Of a stretch of DNA of 38,141 nt, positions 1 to 8,091 are shown in pieces. The position numbers were made by a program, and so were the translations under genes. The DNA comes from DASUTB01 sp036374835 (GTDB lineage: Bacteria; Actinomycetota; Actinomycetes; Jiangellales; Jiangellaceae): NCBI GenBank assembly GCA_036374835.1, contig DASUTB010000071.1:1-38141 (forward strand), given 5' to 3'. Every line of letters starts with the position of its first letter. Position 1 is the first letter of the stretch. A model generated the notes under the pieces. The model was not told the origin of the DNA. It was given only the letters and a program-made list of their open reading frames with translations, and made no database searches.

Positions 1-1
1 C

Positions 2-691
2 CGGGCGTACATCACCGTTGCCGCGATCGGTGCCGCCGGCGGGACGCTCGCCGGGTACAGCGCGGCCGAGGGAATCACGTACGCCTTCCTCGCCCAAGCC
101 CTGATCGGGCCGGTCAATATCTTCCACTGGACCGAGTTGGCCGAGCGGATCCGGACCGGCGATGTCGCCGTCGACCTTGCCCGCCCGGTCGATCCTCAGC
201 TGGCGTTCCTCGCTGCCGACTTCGGACGCGCGGCCTACATGCTCATCCCGCGCGGAGCGCCGCCCTTACTCGTCGGCGCCACCGTCTTCGGCCTGGCTAT
301 GCCGACCGAGCCGCTGCCCTACCTGCTCGGCGCGGTCAGCCTCGTCCTGGCTGTCAGTGTGTCGTTCGCGTGCCGCTGGCTGGCCAATCTTGCCGCGTTC
401 TGGCTGCTCGACATCCGCGGCGTGATGATCCTCTACATCCTCACCACCGGCCTGCTCAGCGGACATCTCATCCCGGTGCACTGGTTCCCCGGCTGGTTGG
501 CGGCGCTGGCACACGCGACACCGTTCCCGTCGATCGTCCAGACGCCGATCGACGTGGTCACCGGGCGCGTGGAAGGTCTGGACGCCATGGCGGCGCTCGG
601 CGTCCAGGCGATCTGGCTGTCCGCCATGCTCGTGGTCGGCCGCTGGGTCTTCACCCTGGGCACGCGGAAGCTGGTGATCCAAGGTGGTTGA
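2..691 (+). CDS. ABC-2 type exporter permease, 5' end missing
   Basis: The reading frame is open from base 2 to the TGA at 689-691, so the true start lies left of the window and about 229 residues are visible. It is very hydrophobic, with several membrane segments separated by short loops, and carries the stretch TELAERIRTGDVAVDLARPVD. That fits the COG4587/ABC2_membrane_6 family of uncharacterised export permeases. The next permease begins 8 bases before this stop and the ATPase follows, so the three form one translationally coupled transporter operon. The two permeases probably form the membrane channel together. The exported substrate cannot be inferred. The family call rests on the ATPase partner and overall character, not on a signature motif. 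Confidence 0.8.
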   Translation, partial: RAYITVAAIGAAGGTLAGYSAAEGITYAFLAQALIGPVNIFHWTELAERIRTGDVAVDLARPVDPQLAFLAADFGRAAYMLIPRGAPPLLVGATVFGLAMPTEPLPYLLGAVSLVLAVSVSFACRWLANLAAFWLLDIRGVMILYILTTGLLSGHLIPVHWFPGWLAALAHATPFPSIVQTPIDVVTGRVEGLDAMAALGVQAIWLSAMLVVGRWVFTLGTRKLVIQGG

Positions 692-1499
692 CCGGATCGC
701 CGAGTGGTGGCGCCCGTACCGTGAGCTGCTCGGATCGCGGTTGCGCGCGCAGCTGACCTACCGGCGCTCGTTCGCGCTGGACGTGCTCGGCAGCATCGGC
801 GCCGGCCTCGTCGAGTTCGCGGAGGTCTACGTCATCTTCAGCAACGTCGAGGCTCTGGGGGGACTCGACTTCGCCGGCGTGGCGCTGGTGTTCGGCCTTG
901 CCGGGCTGGCGTTCTCCCTGGCCGACCTCGTCGTCGGCCACTTGGACGCGTTGCCGCGGTACCTGCGTACCGGAACGCTGGACGCCTTCTTGCTGAGGCC
1001 ACTGCCGGTGCTGACGCAACTCGTGACGAGCGATGTCTCGTTGCGCCGGCTCGGGCGGACGTCCGTCAGCGTGACGATCTTGGCTATCGCGCTGCCGCTG
1101 AACGACATCGAATGGACGGCAGGGCGGGTCGCGCTGCTCATCATCGCGCCTATCGCCGGCGCCGTAATCTACGCCGCGATCTTCGTCATCGCCGGCGCTG
1201 TTCAGTTCTGGCTCATTGAGGGCGCCGAGCTCACCGCAGCCTTCGTCTACGGCGGCAACTATGCCGCGTCCTTCCCCGCCAGCGTCTTCGCCTTGCCGAT
1301 GCGCGTGTTGTTCACGTTCGTCGTGCCGGCGGCGTTCGTCGCATATCTGCCGACACTGGTGCTGCTCGACCTTCCAGGACCAGTCGGACTGCCGCAGTGG
1401 CTCGGCTGGTGCACCCCGCTGGCCGCAGCCGCCATCTGGGGCGTCGCGCTGACCGCGTGGCGTGCCGGTGTCCGTCACTACACGGGAGCTGGATCGTGA
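684..1499 (+). CDS. ABC-2 type exporter permease, second subunit
   Basis: A 271-residue integral membrane protein starting at GTG 684, inside the last codons of the preceding permease (8 base overlap). About six hydrophobic segments are visible, for example FALDVLGSIGAGLVEFAEVY near the N-terminus and LLIIAPIAGAVIYAAIFVIA in the middle. It matches the COG3694-type permease that is usually encoded between a COG4587 permease and a COG4586 ATPase. Its stop overlaps the ATPase start by 4 bases (GTGA), which indicates translational coupling. It should act in the cytoplasmic membrane as one half of a heterodimeric export channel. The substrate is unknown. Confidence 0.85.
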   Translation: MVDRIAEWWRPYRELLGSRLRAQLTYRRSFALDVLGSIGAGLVEFAEVYVIFSNVEALGGLDFAGVALVFGLAGLAFSLADLVVGHLDALPRYLRTGTLDAFLLRPLPVLTQLVTSDVSLRRLGRTSVSVTILAIALPLNDIEWTAGRVALLIIAPIAGAVIYAAIFVIAGAVQFWLIEGAELTAAFVYGGNYAASFPASVFALPMRVLFTFVVPAAFVAYLPTLVLLDLPGPVGLPQWLGWCTPLAAAAIWGVALTAWRAGVRHYTGAGS

Positions 1500-2467
1500 T
1501 CATTTCGGTGCGAGACCTCAGACGTGAATTCATCGTCCGCAAGCCCGCCGGCCGGGTACGACGCACCCGGGCCGTGGTGCATGCGGTGGACAGGCTGACG
1601 TTCGACGTCGCCGCCGGCTCGGCCGTCGGATACATCGGTGCGAACGGCGCCGGCAAGTCGACGACGATCAAGATGCTGACCGGCATCCTCGTCCCGACCT
1701 CCGGGAACGTCCGGACGTGCGGCCTCGTTCCGACCGCCGAGCGCAAGGCACTCGCGCGGCGTATCGGCGTCGTGTTCGGCCAGCGCTCACAGCTGTGGTG
1801 GGATCTTCCGCTCGCACAGTCGTACCGCGCGCTGGCCGCCATCCACCGCCTGCCGGAACAGGCATGGACGGGGCGGCGCGACGAACTCGTCGACCGGCTC
1901 GACCTGGGCGCGTTCCTGGAGACGCCAGTCCGGCAGCTCTCGCTCGGCCAACGCATCCGGGGCGAGATCGCGGCCGCGCTCCTGCACTCCCCGGATCTAC
2001 TGATACTCGACGAGCCGACGATCGGGCTGGACGTGCTGAGCAAGGAGCGGCTGCGCGTCTTCCTCGCCGAACAGCGCGCACAGCACGGTACGACGCTGCT
2101 GCTCACCACCCACGACATGGACGATGTGCAGCGGCTCTGCGAGCGGATCATCGTCGTCGATAGGGGCCGGATGGCGTTCGACGGGACGCTGCCCGAGCTG
2201 GTCGAACGGGTCGGCGCCGAGCGAGTCATGACACTCGACCTGCACGAGCCATCCCCGCCCTTGGCCGGCATCCGCGGGACCACCGTCGTGCACGTCGAAC
2301 CGGACGGTCTGCGTCAACGATTGGCGTTCTCGCCCGGCGAGACGACCGCGGCGCAGGTCCTGGCTGCGGTCAGCGAACGAGCCGACGTCCGCGACCTCGC
2401 CATCGACGAACCGGACATCGAGGACGTCGTCCGCCGCCTCTACCTGTCCGAAACAAGCCTCTCGTAG
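1496..2467 (+). CDS. ABC exporter ATP-binding protein (COG4586 type)
   Basis: A 323-residue ATPase that should power the two upstream permeases. Visible motifs are Walker A GANGAGKST (residues 48-56), the Q-loop region VVFGQRSQLWWDLP, which is typical of this subfamily, the ABC signature LSLGQ (148-152), Walker B LLILDEPTIGLD (Asp172, Glu173) and a TTHDMDD switch histidine. A C-terminal tail of about 90 residues follows the nucleotide-binding domain. GTG 1496 is chosen because it overlaps the upstream stop by 4 bases and has GGGAG about 8 bases before it; an in-frame start at 1397 would run through the permease gene. The family is annotated as drug or uncharacterised export; the substrate cannot be told. 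Confidence 0.92.
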   Translation: MIISVRDLRREFIVRKPAGRVRRTRAVVHAVDRLTFDVAAGSAVGYIGANGAGKSTTIKMLTGILVPTSGNVRTCGLVPTAERKALARRIGVVFGQRSQLWWDLPLAQSYRALAAIHRLPEQAWTGRRDELVDRLDLGAFLETPVRQLSLGQRIRGEIAAALLHSPDLLILDEPTIGLDVLSKERLRVFLAEQRAQHGTTLLLTTHDMDDVQRLCERIIVVDRGRMAFDGTLPELVERVGAERVMTLDLHEPSPPLAGIRGTTVVHVEPDGLRQRLAFSPGETTAAQVLAAVSERADVRDLAIDEPDIEDVVRRLYLSETSLS

Positions 2468-2613
2468 TCCTTTGGAGAGCGGGCCGGGTTGCCTACGCCG
2501 GCCGACTGTGCCAAGATCTCGCCGTGCTTATCACGCATCTGTGTTGTTGCCGCTGACGCTTCCCGCCTCAGCCGCTGCCGCATGTCGGCCTCACACAGAT
2601 AGCGATACACCTC

Positions 2614-3426
2614 ATGACTTTTTCGTCCCGGACCGTTCTGCTCGTGCACGCTCATCCCGACGACGAATCGATCTTCACCGGTGCCACCATTCGACGACTT
2701 GCCGACCTCGGTGCGCGTGTCGTGCTCGTCACGGCAACCTACGGTGAACTCGGTGGATCGCGGCTTCGGCTGGGCGAAGACGAGACGCTGACCGGACGCC
2801 GGCTCGCCGAACTCGAATCGGCGGCCGAGCGACTTGGCGTTGCCCGCCTCGTCTTACTGGGCTGGCGGGACTCCGGGCTTCCGGATACCGCGGACAACGT
2901 CCACCCTGGCGCATTGGCGTCCGCGGACAGCCATCGGCTGGCCCGATCCGTCGCGCAACTGGCGATCGCTGAGAGCGCGGAAGCGATCCTGCACGACGAC
3001 GCGGCAGGCATCTATGGCCACCCTGATCACATCGCAACGTACCGGATCGGTCATGCCGCGGCGGCCATGGTCGGTGTGACGAGCTACGAGGTGACGGTCG
3101 ATCGTGCCTACCTGTCCCGGCAGAGCGGGCATCTGGTGGACGCAGCAGCGGCCGCAACAGGCAGGGCATATGGCATGCCTGCCGAACTGATCACAACGAC
3201 ACTGACGGCCACCGAGGACGAGCTCGTCGCCAAGCAGGATGCGATCGCCGCCCATGCCAGCCAGGTCGATCCGGAAGAGGTGCGGCACTCGCGTTTCGCC
3301 TCTGTGTACCGGCATGAGTGGTTCGGCCGGAACGGGGAACCCACCGTGGTCGACGAAGCGGCCGCCCTGGCCCGGACGGTCGGGCCGTCCGTGGTCAGCG
3401 ACTCAGTGTCGCCGCGCGTGCACTAG
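2614..3426 (+). CDS. PIG-L/LmbE family N-acetylglucosaminyl deacetylase
   Basis: A 270-residue zinc-dependent deacetylase of the PIG-L/LmbE superfamily. The first beta strand is followed by AHPDDE (His14 to Glu18), where His and the second Asp bind zinc and the first Asp is the usual general base. A second conserved motif GHPDH lies at residues 135-139. The family includes MshB and Mca of mycothiol metabolism, and this protein is close to MshB length (about 300). The host probably makes mycothiol, but nothing proves this copy is MshB; other PIG-L proteins act on glycolipids or antibiotics. A 146 base gap separates it from the ATPase gene, so it probably has its own promoter. No strong ribosome binding site precedes the ATG. 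Confidence 0.85.
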   Translation: MTFSSRTVLLVHAHPDDESIFTGATIRRLADLGARVVLVTATYGELGGSRLRLGEDETLTGRRLAELESAAERLGVARLVLLGWRDSGLPDTADNVHPGALASADSHRLARSVAQLAIAESAEAILHDDAAGIYGHPDHIATYRIGHAAAAMVGVTSYEVTVDRAYLSRQSGHLVDAAAAATGRAYGMPAELITTTLTATEDELVAKQDAIAAHASQVDPEEVRHSRFASVYRHEWFGRNGEPTVVDEAAALARTVGPSVVSDSVSPRVH

Positions 3427-3489
3427 TCCCAAGTCATACCCGCTCCAGGTGGAACTACGATCAGTAGTCGACGGCGGGAGGGGAATCTC

Positions 3490-4287
3490 TTGAGTACGAC
3501 GACGGTATTTCGGCGGCTCCACGGGCACGGCTTGTTCGTGATGCCGAACGCATGGGACATCGGATCGGCCCGGCTACTGGAACATCTGGGCTTCAAAGCG
3601 ATCGCGACGACGAGCTCAGGTTTGGCGGCGTCCCTCGGCCGTCTCGATCAGAGTGTCAGCCGGGACGAGTTGCTCGCCCACGTCGAATCGCTCACCGCAG
3701 CGGTGTCGGTGCCTGTCAGTGTGGACGCTGAGATGTGCTATCCGGCGTCACCAGGCGGCATTACCCGGACCGTGGACCTCATCGCAGGCACGGGCGCCGC
3801 GGGCCTCTCGATCGAGGACTACGACCCCGAAACCGGGATCTTACCGCTGGACCTTGCCGTTGAACGCGTCCGCGAAGCGGTTGGCGCAGCGGTCCGGCAC
3901 GGCCTGGTAGTGACGGCCCGCGCCGAGAATCATCTTTATGGAGTAAACGACCTGGACGACACGACCACGAGGCTCCAGGCGTATCGCGACGCCGGCGCCG
4001 ACGTCGTCTACGCTCCGGCGCTGACCGAAGCGGCCGACATCGAAGCCCTGGTCAACGGCGTTGGCGCACCGGCGAACGTACTCGCGCTACCTGGCGTACC
4101 ACCCGTCCCGGAACTCGAGAAGCTCGGCGTGCGCCGGGTGTCGACCGGAGGCGCGCTGGCATGGGCAGCCTACGGCGCGCTGGCTCGAGCCGGTCGCGAG
4201 ATCCTTCGGAACGGGACGACGTCCTACTTCGACGCCGCACTTCCACCCGCCGACCGCGACGCATTCACACCACAACGAAATCACTGA
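3490..4287 (+). CDS. Isocitrate lyase/phosphoenolpyruvate mutase family protein
   Basis: A 265-residue TIM-barrel enzyme of the ICL/PEP mutase superfamily (COG2513 type). It begins with FVMPNAWDIGSARLLEHLGF, carries the metal-binding strand DAEMCY (Asp79, Glu81) and the SIEDYDP segment, and keeps the barrel repeat VVTARAEN. The KKCGH motif of true isocitrate lyase is absent, and so is anything that would single out 2-methylisocitrate lyase, so the substrate is left open; carbon-carbon or phosphorus-carbon chemistry on an oxaloacetate-like compound is the family theme. The start is TTG 3490, supported by the strong GGGAGGGG at 3476-3483 seven bases upstream. It lies 63 bases after the deacetylase gene and could be cotranscribed with it. 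Confidence 0.88.
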   Translation: MSTTTVFRRLHGHGLFVMPNAWDIGSARLLEHLGFKAIATTSSGLAASLGRLDQSVSRDELLAHVESLTAAVSVPVSVDAEMCYPASPGGITRTVDLIAGTGAAGLSIEDYDPETGILPLDLAVERVREAVGAAVRHGLVVTARAENHLYGVNDLDDTTTRLQAYRDAGADVVYAPALTEAADIEALVNGVGAPANVLALPGVPPVPELEKLGVRRVSTGGALAWAAYGALARAGREILRNGTTSYFDAALPPADRDAFTPQRNH

Positions 4288-4453
4288 TCAGACACCACTG
4301 ACGGACCACCGGATAGCACGGCCGCTAGCACTGTGGAGTCCGCCATCAGGCCCGGGGGCCCCGTGGCGCACACATCGGCGTCAGCCGACTAGAAGTTGCT
4401 CGCAGCGAATACACGGGCTCCGGCCCGCCGCGATGGTCGTCCTGCCGCGACCG

Positions 4454-5818
4454 TCACGAAGGCACGTCAGCGCCGCCCATCCCCGTGTCCGGGCGGTGGG
4501 TAGCGGCCCGCCCGGACAAGATCTCTGAGCGGCCGGCCCACGCGGTTTCCACCAGCTCGCGCCGAAGCTCCGCACCACCCCCGGTGTGCCGGCACACCCA
4601 GTCGAGCTCCGCGTCGAGCGTGGTGTCGAGGATTCCGGGGTTGTCCGACCCGATGATGACGCGGAGACCAGCATCGAGGAATCGGTGCACCGGGTGGTGG
4701 GCCGGGTCCTCGATGCCGCCGATCAGTCGATTCGATGTTGGGCACACCTCGATGACCGAGCCGATCGCTGCGATCCGGTCCATGGCGTATCGCTGCCTGC
4801 GACGGACGTCGTCCAGCCGCGACCGGTCATACTCGATGGATATCACCGCGTCGGCCGGGCGGCTATCCAAAGCGGCCCGCTCAGCCACGAGGGCGGCACG
4901 GTCGACCGCGACGCCGGCCGACCTCAGCCCTTCGCAGTGGTCGAGATCGTAGGCGATCTGGTCGAGCCGTTCGGCGACCGTCTCCTGTCGGGTATGCGGG
5001 CCGAAGACATCGGGGTCCACTCCCAGCGCTATCGCGTGGCCAAGGCGGTGGGCACCGAACTCGGCGGCCTGCTGTACCCAGCGGACCGCGCTCTCGAGGC
5101 TCTTGTCCCGAAAGCTCTCGCCGACGTGGTACAAGATCGCGAGGGCACGGTCCGGATGTGCCCCGTTGAACTCCCGAACGGCGGCGAAGAACTCCGCCTT
5201 GCCCTTGGGCGGGTGCGGCTCCTCGTCGGCGGAAAAGTCGATACCGGTCAGCACGTGCCCGGAGGGCCCGACGGCGAGCTCGCGCACCCGGTCCCACCCG
5301 GCCCACGGGTCGGCACGATCCAGTGAGATGGCCAACCGCATCGTCGGGCCGTCGTCGCCGGTGTCGAAGGTGTCCAGCAGCGTGTCGATCATCACGCGAT
5401 CATGCATCGACGGGCCCAGCGGTGCGCGAACCTCGGAGTGGGAGATGCCGTTGCGCCGCTGGTCCGCGCTAAGCCCGGCCACCACATCGCGGATCTCCGT
5501 CTCGACCTCGGCGGCCGGCGCCTCCGGGTCCTTGACGGCGGACCCGACGGTGAGGAGGTAGAACTTCGCCCGGAAGCGATCGAAGTCTCCGGCATCGCCG
5601 GCGCGCAGGACGAACAACTCGTGGAATGCCTCGGCTGCGTCCGCTACCCCGCGCCGGTACCGCTCGAGGACCTCCTTGATCGGAGGAATCGCCCCGAACG
5701 CCGCCCGCATCGCATCCTCGTAGCGCTCCCATCGCTGCCGCTTGCTCGTCGCCAGGCGATGCAGCACGTCGTGCGAGCGGATCATGCCGTAGAGATGCAG
5801 GTGCAGGTCGGCCAGCAT
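4454..5818 (-). CDS. Adenosine deaminase-like metal-dependent hydrolase
   Basis: A 454-residue protein with the adenosine/AMP deaminase fold. The metal-binding His pair is in ADLHLHLYG (His6, His8), the catalytic-glutamate motif HVGE is at 231-234 (HAGE in adenosine deaminase), GHA follows in RLGHAIAL, and CPTSN and SDNP occupy the C-terminal half. Canonical deaminases have SDDP, so the second acidic residue is Asn here, and the first 150 residues are longer than in ordinary Add. This may be a divergent clade with another nucleoside or amidohydrolase substrate. The start is set at ATG 5818 because the family normally opens just before HxH; ATG 5863 is in frame and 10 bases after the DUF2520 stop, giving 15 extra Cys-containing residues. 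It is the last gene of the leftward group. Confidence 0.78.
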   Translation of the reverse strand: MLADLHLHLYGMIRSHDVLHRLATSKRQRWERYEDAMRAAFGAIPPIKEVLERYRRGVADAAEAFHELFVLRAGDAGDFDRFRAKFYLLTVGSAVKDPEAPAAEVETEIRDVVAGLSADQRRNGISHSEVRAPLGPSMHDRVMIDTLLDTFDTGDDGPTMRLAISLDRADPWAGWDRVRELAVGPSGHVLTGIDFSADEEPHPPKGKAEFFAAVREFNGAHPDRALAILYHVGESFRDKSLESAVRWVQQAAEFGAHRLGHAIALGVDPDVFGPHTRQETVAERLDQIAYDLDHCEGLRSAGVAVDRAALVAERAALDSRPADAVISIEYDRSRLDDVRRRQRYAMDRIAAIGSVIEVCPTSNRLIGGIEDPAHHPVHRFLDAGLRVIIGSDNPGILDTTLDAELDWVCRHTGGGAELRRELVETAWAGRSEILSGRAATHRPDTGMGGADVPS

Positions 5819-5873
5819 GCGGCAGATGATCACACCTACGCACCGCGGCGGCAACCAGGTCATGCCGTTCGGC

Positions 5874-6758
5874 TTAGCGCGACGGCGGCGACAACGCGTC
5901 GAGCAACGCCTCCGCGTCGGTGGCCTTGAGTTGGCCTGATTCCAACGCGCGGGTCGCCGTCCGCCGTGCGAGCTGGACGTACGCCGCCAGTGCTTCCGGA
6001 GCAGCCCGTTCGATCTCGGCGACGTGGCTCGCGACCGTTCCGGCGTCGCCGCGTGCGACCGGTCCGGTGAGTGCGGCGTCGCCGGAGCGCAGTACGTTGT
6101 CCAGCGCCGCGGACAGCAGCGGCGCGAGGACCTTGTCCGGTTCGGGCACGTCGGCGGCGCGCAGCAGGTCCATCGCGTCGGCCACCAGCGTGACGAGGTG
6201 GTTGGAGCCGTGCGCCAGCGCCGCGTGGTAGAGCACCCGGTTTTCCTCCGCGACCCGTACCGGGTCCGAGCCCATCTCGACGACGAGAGCTTCGGCCACT
6301 GGCCACAACGGCTCGGGCGCGGTGACGCCGAACATCGCTCCGGCCAGGCGTTCCAAGTCGACGGAGGTGCCGGTGAACGTCATCGCCGGGTGCAGCGCGA
6401 GCGGCAGCGCGCCGGCCCGCGTCGCCTCGTCCAGCACACCGATCCCGTATCGCCCGCTCGTATGGACGATCAGCTGGCCCGGCCGGACGGCTCCGGTGCG
6501 CACGAGCCCGGAGACCAGGCCGGGCAGGACGTCGTCCGGCACGGTCAGCAGCACCAGACCCGCGCGGGCGAGCACCTCCTCGGTGCTGACCAGCGGAACG
6601 CCGGGTAGCAGCGCGTTGGCCCGGGTCTTGCTCGTCACCGACACGCCGTATCCGGCGACCACGCGGTGTCCGGCTCTGGCGAGCGCTGCTCCGAGTACCG
6701 CACCGACGCGTCCGGTACCGACGACGCCGACATCGAGCCGGGCGGGACGCTCGTTCAT
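5874..6758 (-). CDS. Rossmann-like and DUF2520 domain protein
   Basis: A 294-residue protein. The N-terminal Rossmann domain has VGVVGTGRVG (about residues 10-19), a dinucleotide-binding glycine loop, followed by VLLTVPDDVL; the C-terminal half is the helical DUF2520 domain with the conserved LYHAALAHGSNHLV segment. The build resembles 6-phosphogluconate dehydrogenase-like and ketopantoate reductase-like enzymes. In many actinobacteria this gene sits directly upstream of panC, which suggests a pantothenate link, but here the downstream gene is an adenosine-deaminase-like protein and no panC is in the window. ATG 6758 has GGAAG close before it. The reaction is unproven. Confidence 0.85.
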   Translation of the reverse strand: MNERPARLDVGVVGTGRVGAVLGAALARAGHRVVAGYGVSVTSKTRANALLPGVPLVSTEEVLARAGLVLLTVPDDVLPGLVSGLVRTGAVRPGQLIVHTSGRYGIGVLDEATRAGALPLALHPAMTFTGTSVDLERLAGAMFGVTAPEPLWPVAEALVVEMGSDPVRVAEENRVLYHAALAHGSNHLVTLVADAMDLLRAADVPEPDKVLAPLLSAALDNVLRSGDAALTGPVARGDAGTVASHVAEIERAAPEALAAYVQLARRTATRALESGQLKATDAEALLDALSPPSR

Positions 6759-6806
6759 GACTTCCGAACCTACCTCGGGAGAGTCGGCGACCGGGTCGGC
6801 GATTCC

Positions 6807-7244
6807 TCAGGAGCGCAGCCGCCGTAGCCACCACAGCCCGAGCACCGGCAGAACCAGCGGGATGAACAGGTAGCCACGGCCGAACCACGACCAGACCGTG
6901 TCGTCCGGGAAATCGACCAGTTCGAACGCCGTCATCGCGCCAATGGTCAGCACGCCGACCATTTCGATGCCGATGGCGACCAATGCGACGCGATAAGAGA
7001 TCCGGCCAGGCCGTGCCAGTGCGACGGTGGCGACAATGTAGACGACCGCGGCGAACGCCGAGAGCAGGTACGGCACCGGAGCCTCGTCGAACTTGGTGCC
7101 GATCTGGAATGCCGCCCGCGATGTCGCACCCACCGCGAAGATTGCATAGACCGCGATGAGCGCCCGGCCCGGCCCGGTATTCGTCGCCCGTGCGGACGGT
7201 ACGCGGTCCGGCGGTGACTGCGCAGACCCGACAGGTTCAGCCAA
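6807..7244 (-). CDS. Small integral membrane protein, unknown function
   Basis: A 145-residue protein with about four membrane segments (ALIAVYAIFAVGATSRAAF, YLLSAFAAVVYIVATVAL, VALVAIGIEMVGVLTIGAM and YLFIPLVLPVLGLWWL) after a polar N-terminus of some 25 residues. It ends in basic residues, which places the C-terminus probably in the cytoplasm. The start is TTG 7244, supported by GGGAGGGA ending five bases upstream; it overlaps the stop of the preceding membrane gene by 8 bases, so the pair is translationally coupled. I recognise no functional domain. Such a gene often sits directly upstream of the DUF2520 gene in actinobacteria, as it does here. Confidence 0.75.
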   Translation of the reverse strand: MAEPVGSAQSPPDRVPSARATNTGPGRALIAVYAIFAVGATSRAAFQIGTKFDEAPVPYLLSAFAAVVYIVATVALARPGRISYRVALVAIGIEMVGVLTIGAMTAFELVDFPDDTVWSWFGRGYLFIPLVLPVLGLWWLRRLRS

Positions 7245-7602
7245 CGGTTCCCTCCCAGATCTGCTCCAGCCGGAGAACGAGCACGGGCACGACGAGTGCG
7301 CCGATTACCAACACCATCGTGCCCCATCGCGACTTCTCGGCGAGAGCCCAGAACAGCGCGAGCGGGATGACCAGCAGCACGAACACCAGATAGGCGATGA
7401 AGATGGCCAGGTCGTCCGGACGCCCTTCCATGATCATCAGGACGATCGCGACGACGAGCTGGACGACCAGCAGGACCTCGATGACGCCGGCACCGATGAC
7501 ATGCGGTTCGCGTGGAGTCCGGTTGCGAGCTACCGCGTACAGCGACCACGCGGCATAGCCGAAGCATGCCGCGATGATCGCGTACGAGAGTGGTTCGAGC
7601 AC
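7237..7602 (-). CDS. Small integral membrane protein, unknown function
   Basis: A 121-residue protein starting at GTG 7602, with four hydrophobic segments, including SYAIIAACFGYAAWSLYAVA, VLLVVQLVVAIVLMIM, FIAYLVFVLLVIPLALFWAL and MVLVIGALVVPVLVLRL. There is no signal peptide cleavage site and no recognised catalytic motif. Its stop overlaps the TTG start of the next membrane protein by 8 bases, so the two are probably made in step and may form a complex. It lies 23 bases downstream of the VOC gene and may share its TetR-controlled promoter. Function unknown. Confidence 0.75.
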   Translation of the reverse strand: MLEPLSYAIIAACFGYAAWSLYAVARNRTPREPHVIGAGVIEVLLVVQLVVAIVLMIMEGRPDDLAIFIAYLVFVLLVIPLALFWALAEKSRWGTMVLVIGALVVPVLVLRLEQIWEGTVG

Positions 7603-7625
7603 CCGAACACACTACTGTCCGTGCT

Positions 7626-8009
7626 TCACACCCATTGCACGAGCTGGATGATCACCCCGTTGGGGTCGGTGACCTGGAAGAATCGCTCACCCCACGGCTC
7701 GGTCTGCAACGGCGTGGTGATCTGCACGCCCTCGGATCGCAGCCGCGCGTACTCGGCGCCGATGTCGTCCACGACGAACACGACGAGCAGTCCGTCGGCG
7801 CTGCGGTGGCGCATGTCGACCGGCCGGAACGTCTCCAGCCCGGTCCGCAGAAAGATCAGGTTGAAGCCGGCATCCTTCCGGGACAGCGACACGAATCCGT
7901 CTGCCGCCATGTCCTGGGTGAAGCCGAAGTGCTTCTGGACGAACGCCGCCGAGGCGGACTCGTCGCGAACGTTGAGTGAGATGGCCGAAGCGGTGATACG
8001 CATGTGCAT
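7626..8009 (-). CDS. VOC family (glyoxalase/bleomycin resistance-like) protein
   Basis: A 127-residue vicinal-oxygen-chelate protein with the usual two beta-alpha-beta-beta-beta modules. The first ends in GFVSLSRKDAGFNLIFL and the second in the hallmark RFFQVTDPNGVIIQLVQW, which carries the C-terminal metal-ligand or binding position. Single-domain members act as dimers and range from metal-dependent lyases to drug-binding resistance proteins; the substrate is not evident. It is divergent from the TetR gene at 8092, with a 20 bp palindrome between them, so it is probably that regulator's target. ATG 8009 has GGGAG three bases upstream; ATG 8003 would give better spacing. Confidence 0.85.
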   Translation of the reverse strand: MHMRITASAISLNVRDESASAAFVQKHFGFTQDMAADGFVSLSRKDAGFNLIFLRTGLETFRPVDMRHRSADGLLVVFVVDDIGAEYARLRSEGVQITTPLQTEPWGERFFQVTDPNGVIIQLVQWV

Positions 8010-8039
8010 GGGCTCCCTGCTGCTAGGCTGAACTTATCT

Positions 8040-8059
8040 CGTACAATGTACATTGTACG
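8040..8059. promoter_or_regulatory. Perfect 20 bp palindrome, probable TetR operator
   Basis: CGTACAATGTACATTGTACG reads identically on both strands. It lies between the divergent VOC gene (start 8009) and TetR gene (start 8092) and contains TACAAT on both strands, which could serve as part of a -10 element. A further half-like CGTACAA follows at 8061-8067. An A/T-rich palindrome of this length in a divergent TetR intergenic region is the expected binding site of a TetR dimer; binding is inferred, not shown. Confidence 0.75.
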
Positions 8060-8091
8060 TCGTACAAGCTTTGTTCCAGAAAGGCGGTCCC

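Noticed and set aside
651..2317. Long minus-strand open frames under the ABC exporter genes
   Set aside because: All lie opposite genes with clear Walker and membrane motifs and share the biased composition of GC-rich antisense frames.
4381..4674. Minus-strand open frame ending in SPCIRCEQLL, near the end of the deaminase-like gene
   Set aside because: The Cys-x-x-Cys is suggestive, but most of the frame is a shadow of the deaminase gene and there is no start or ribosome binding site outside it.
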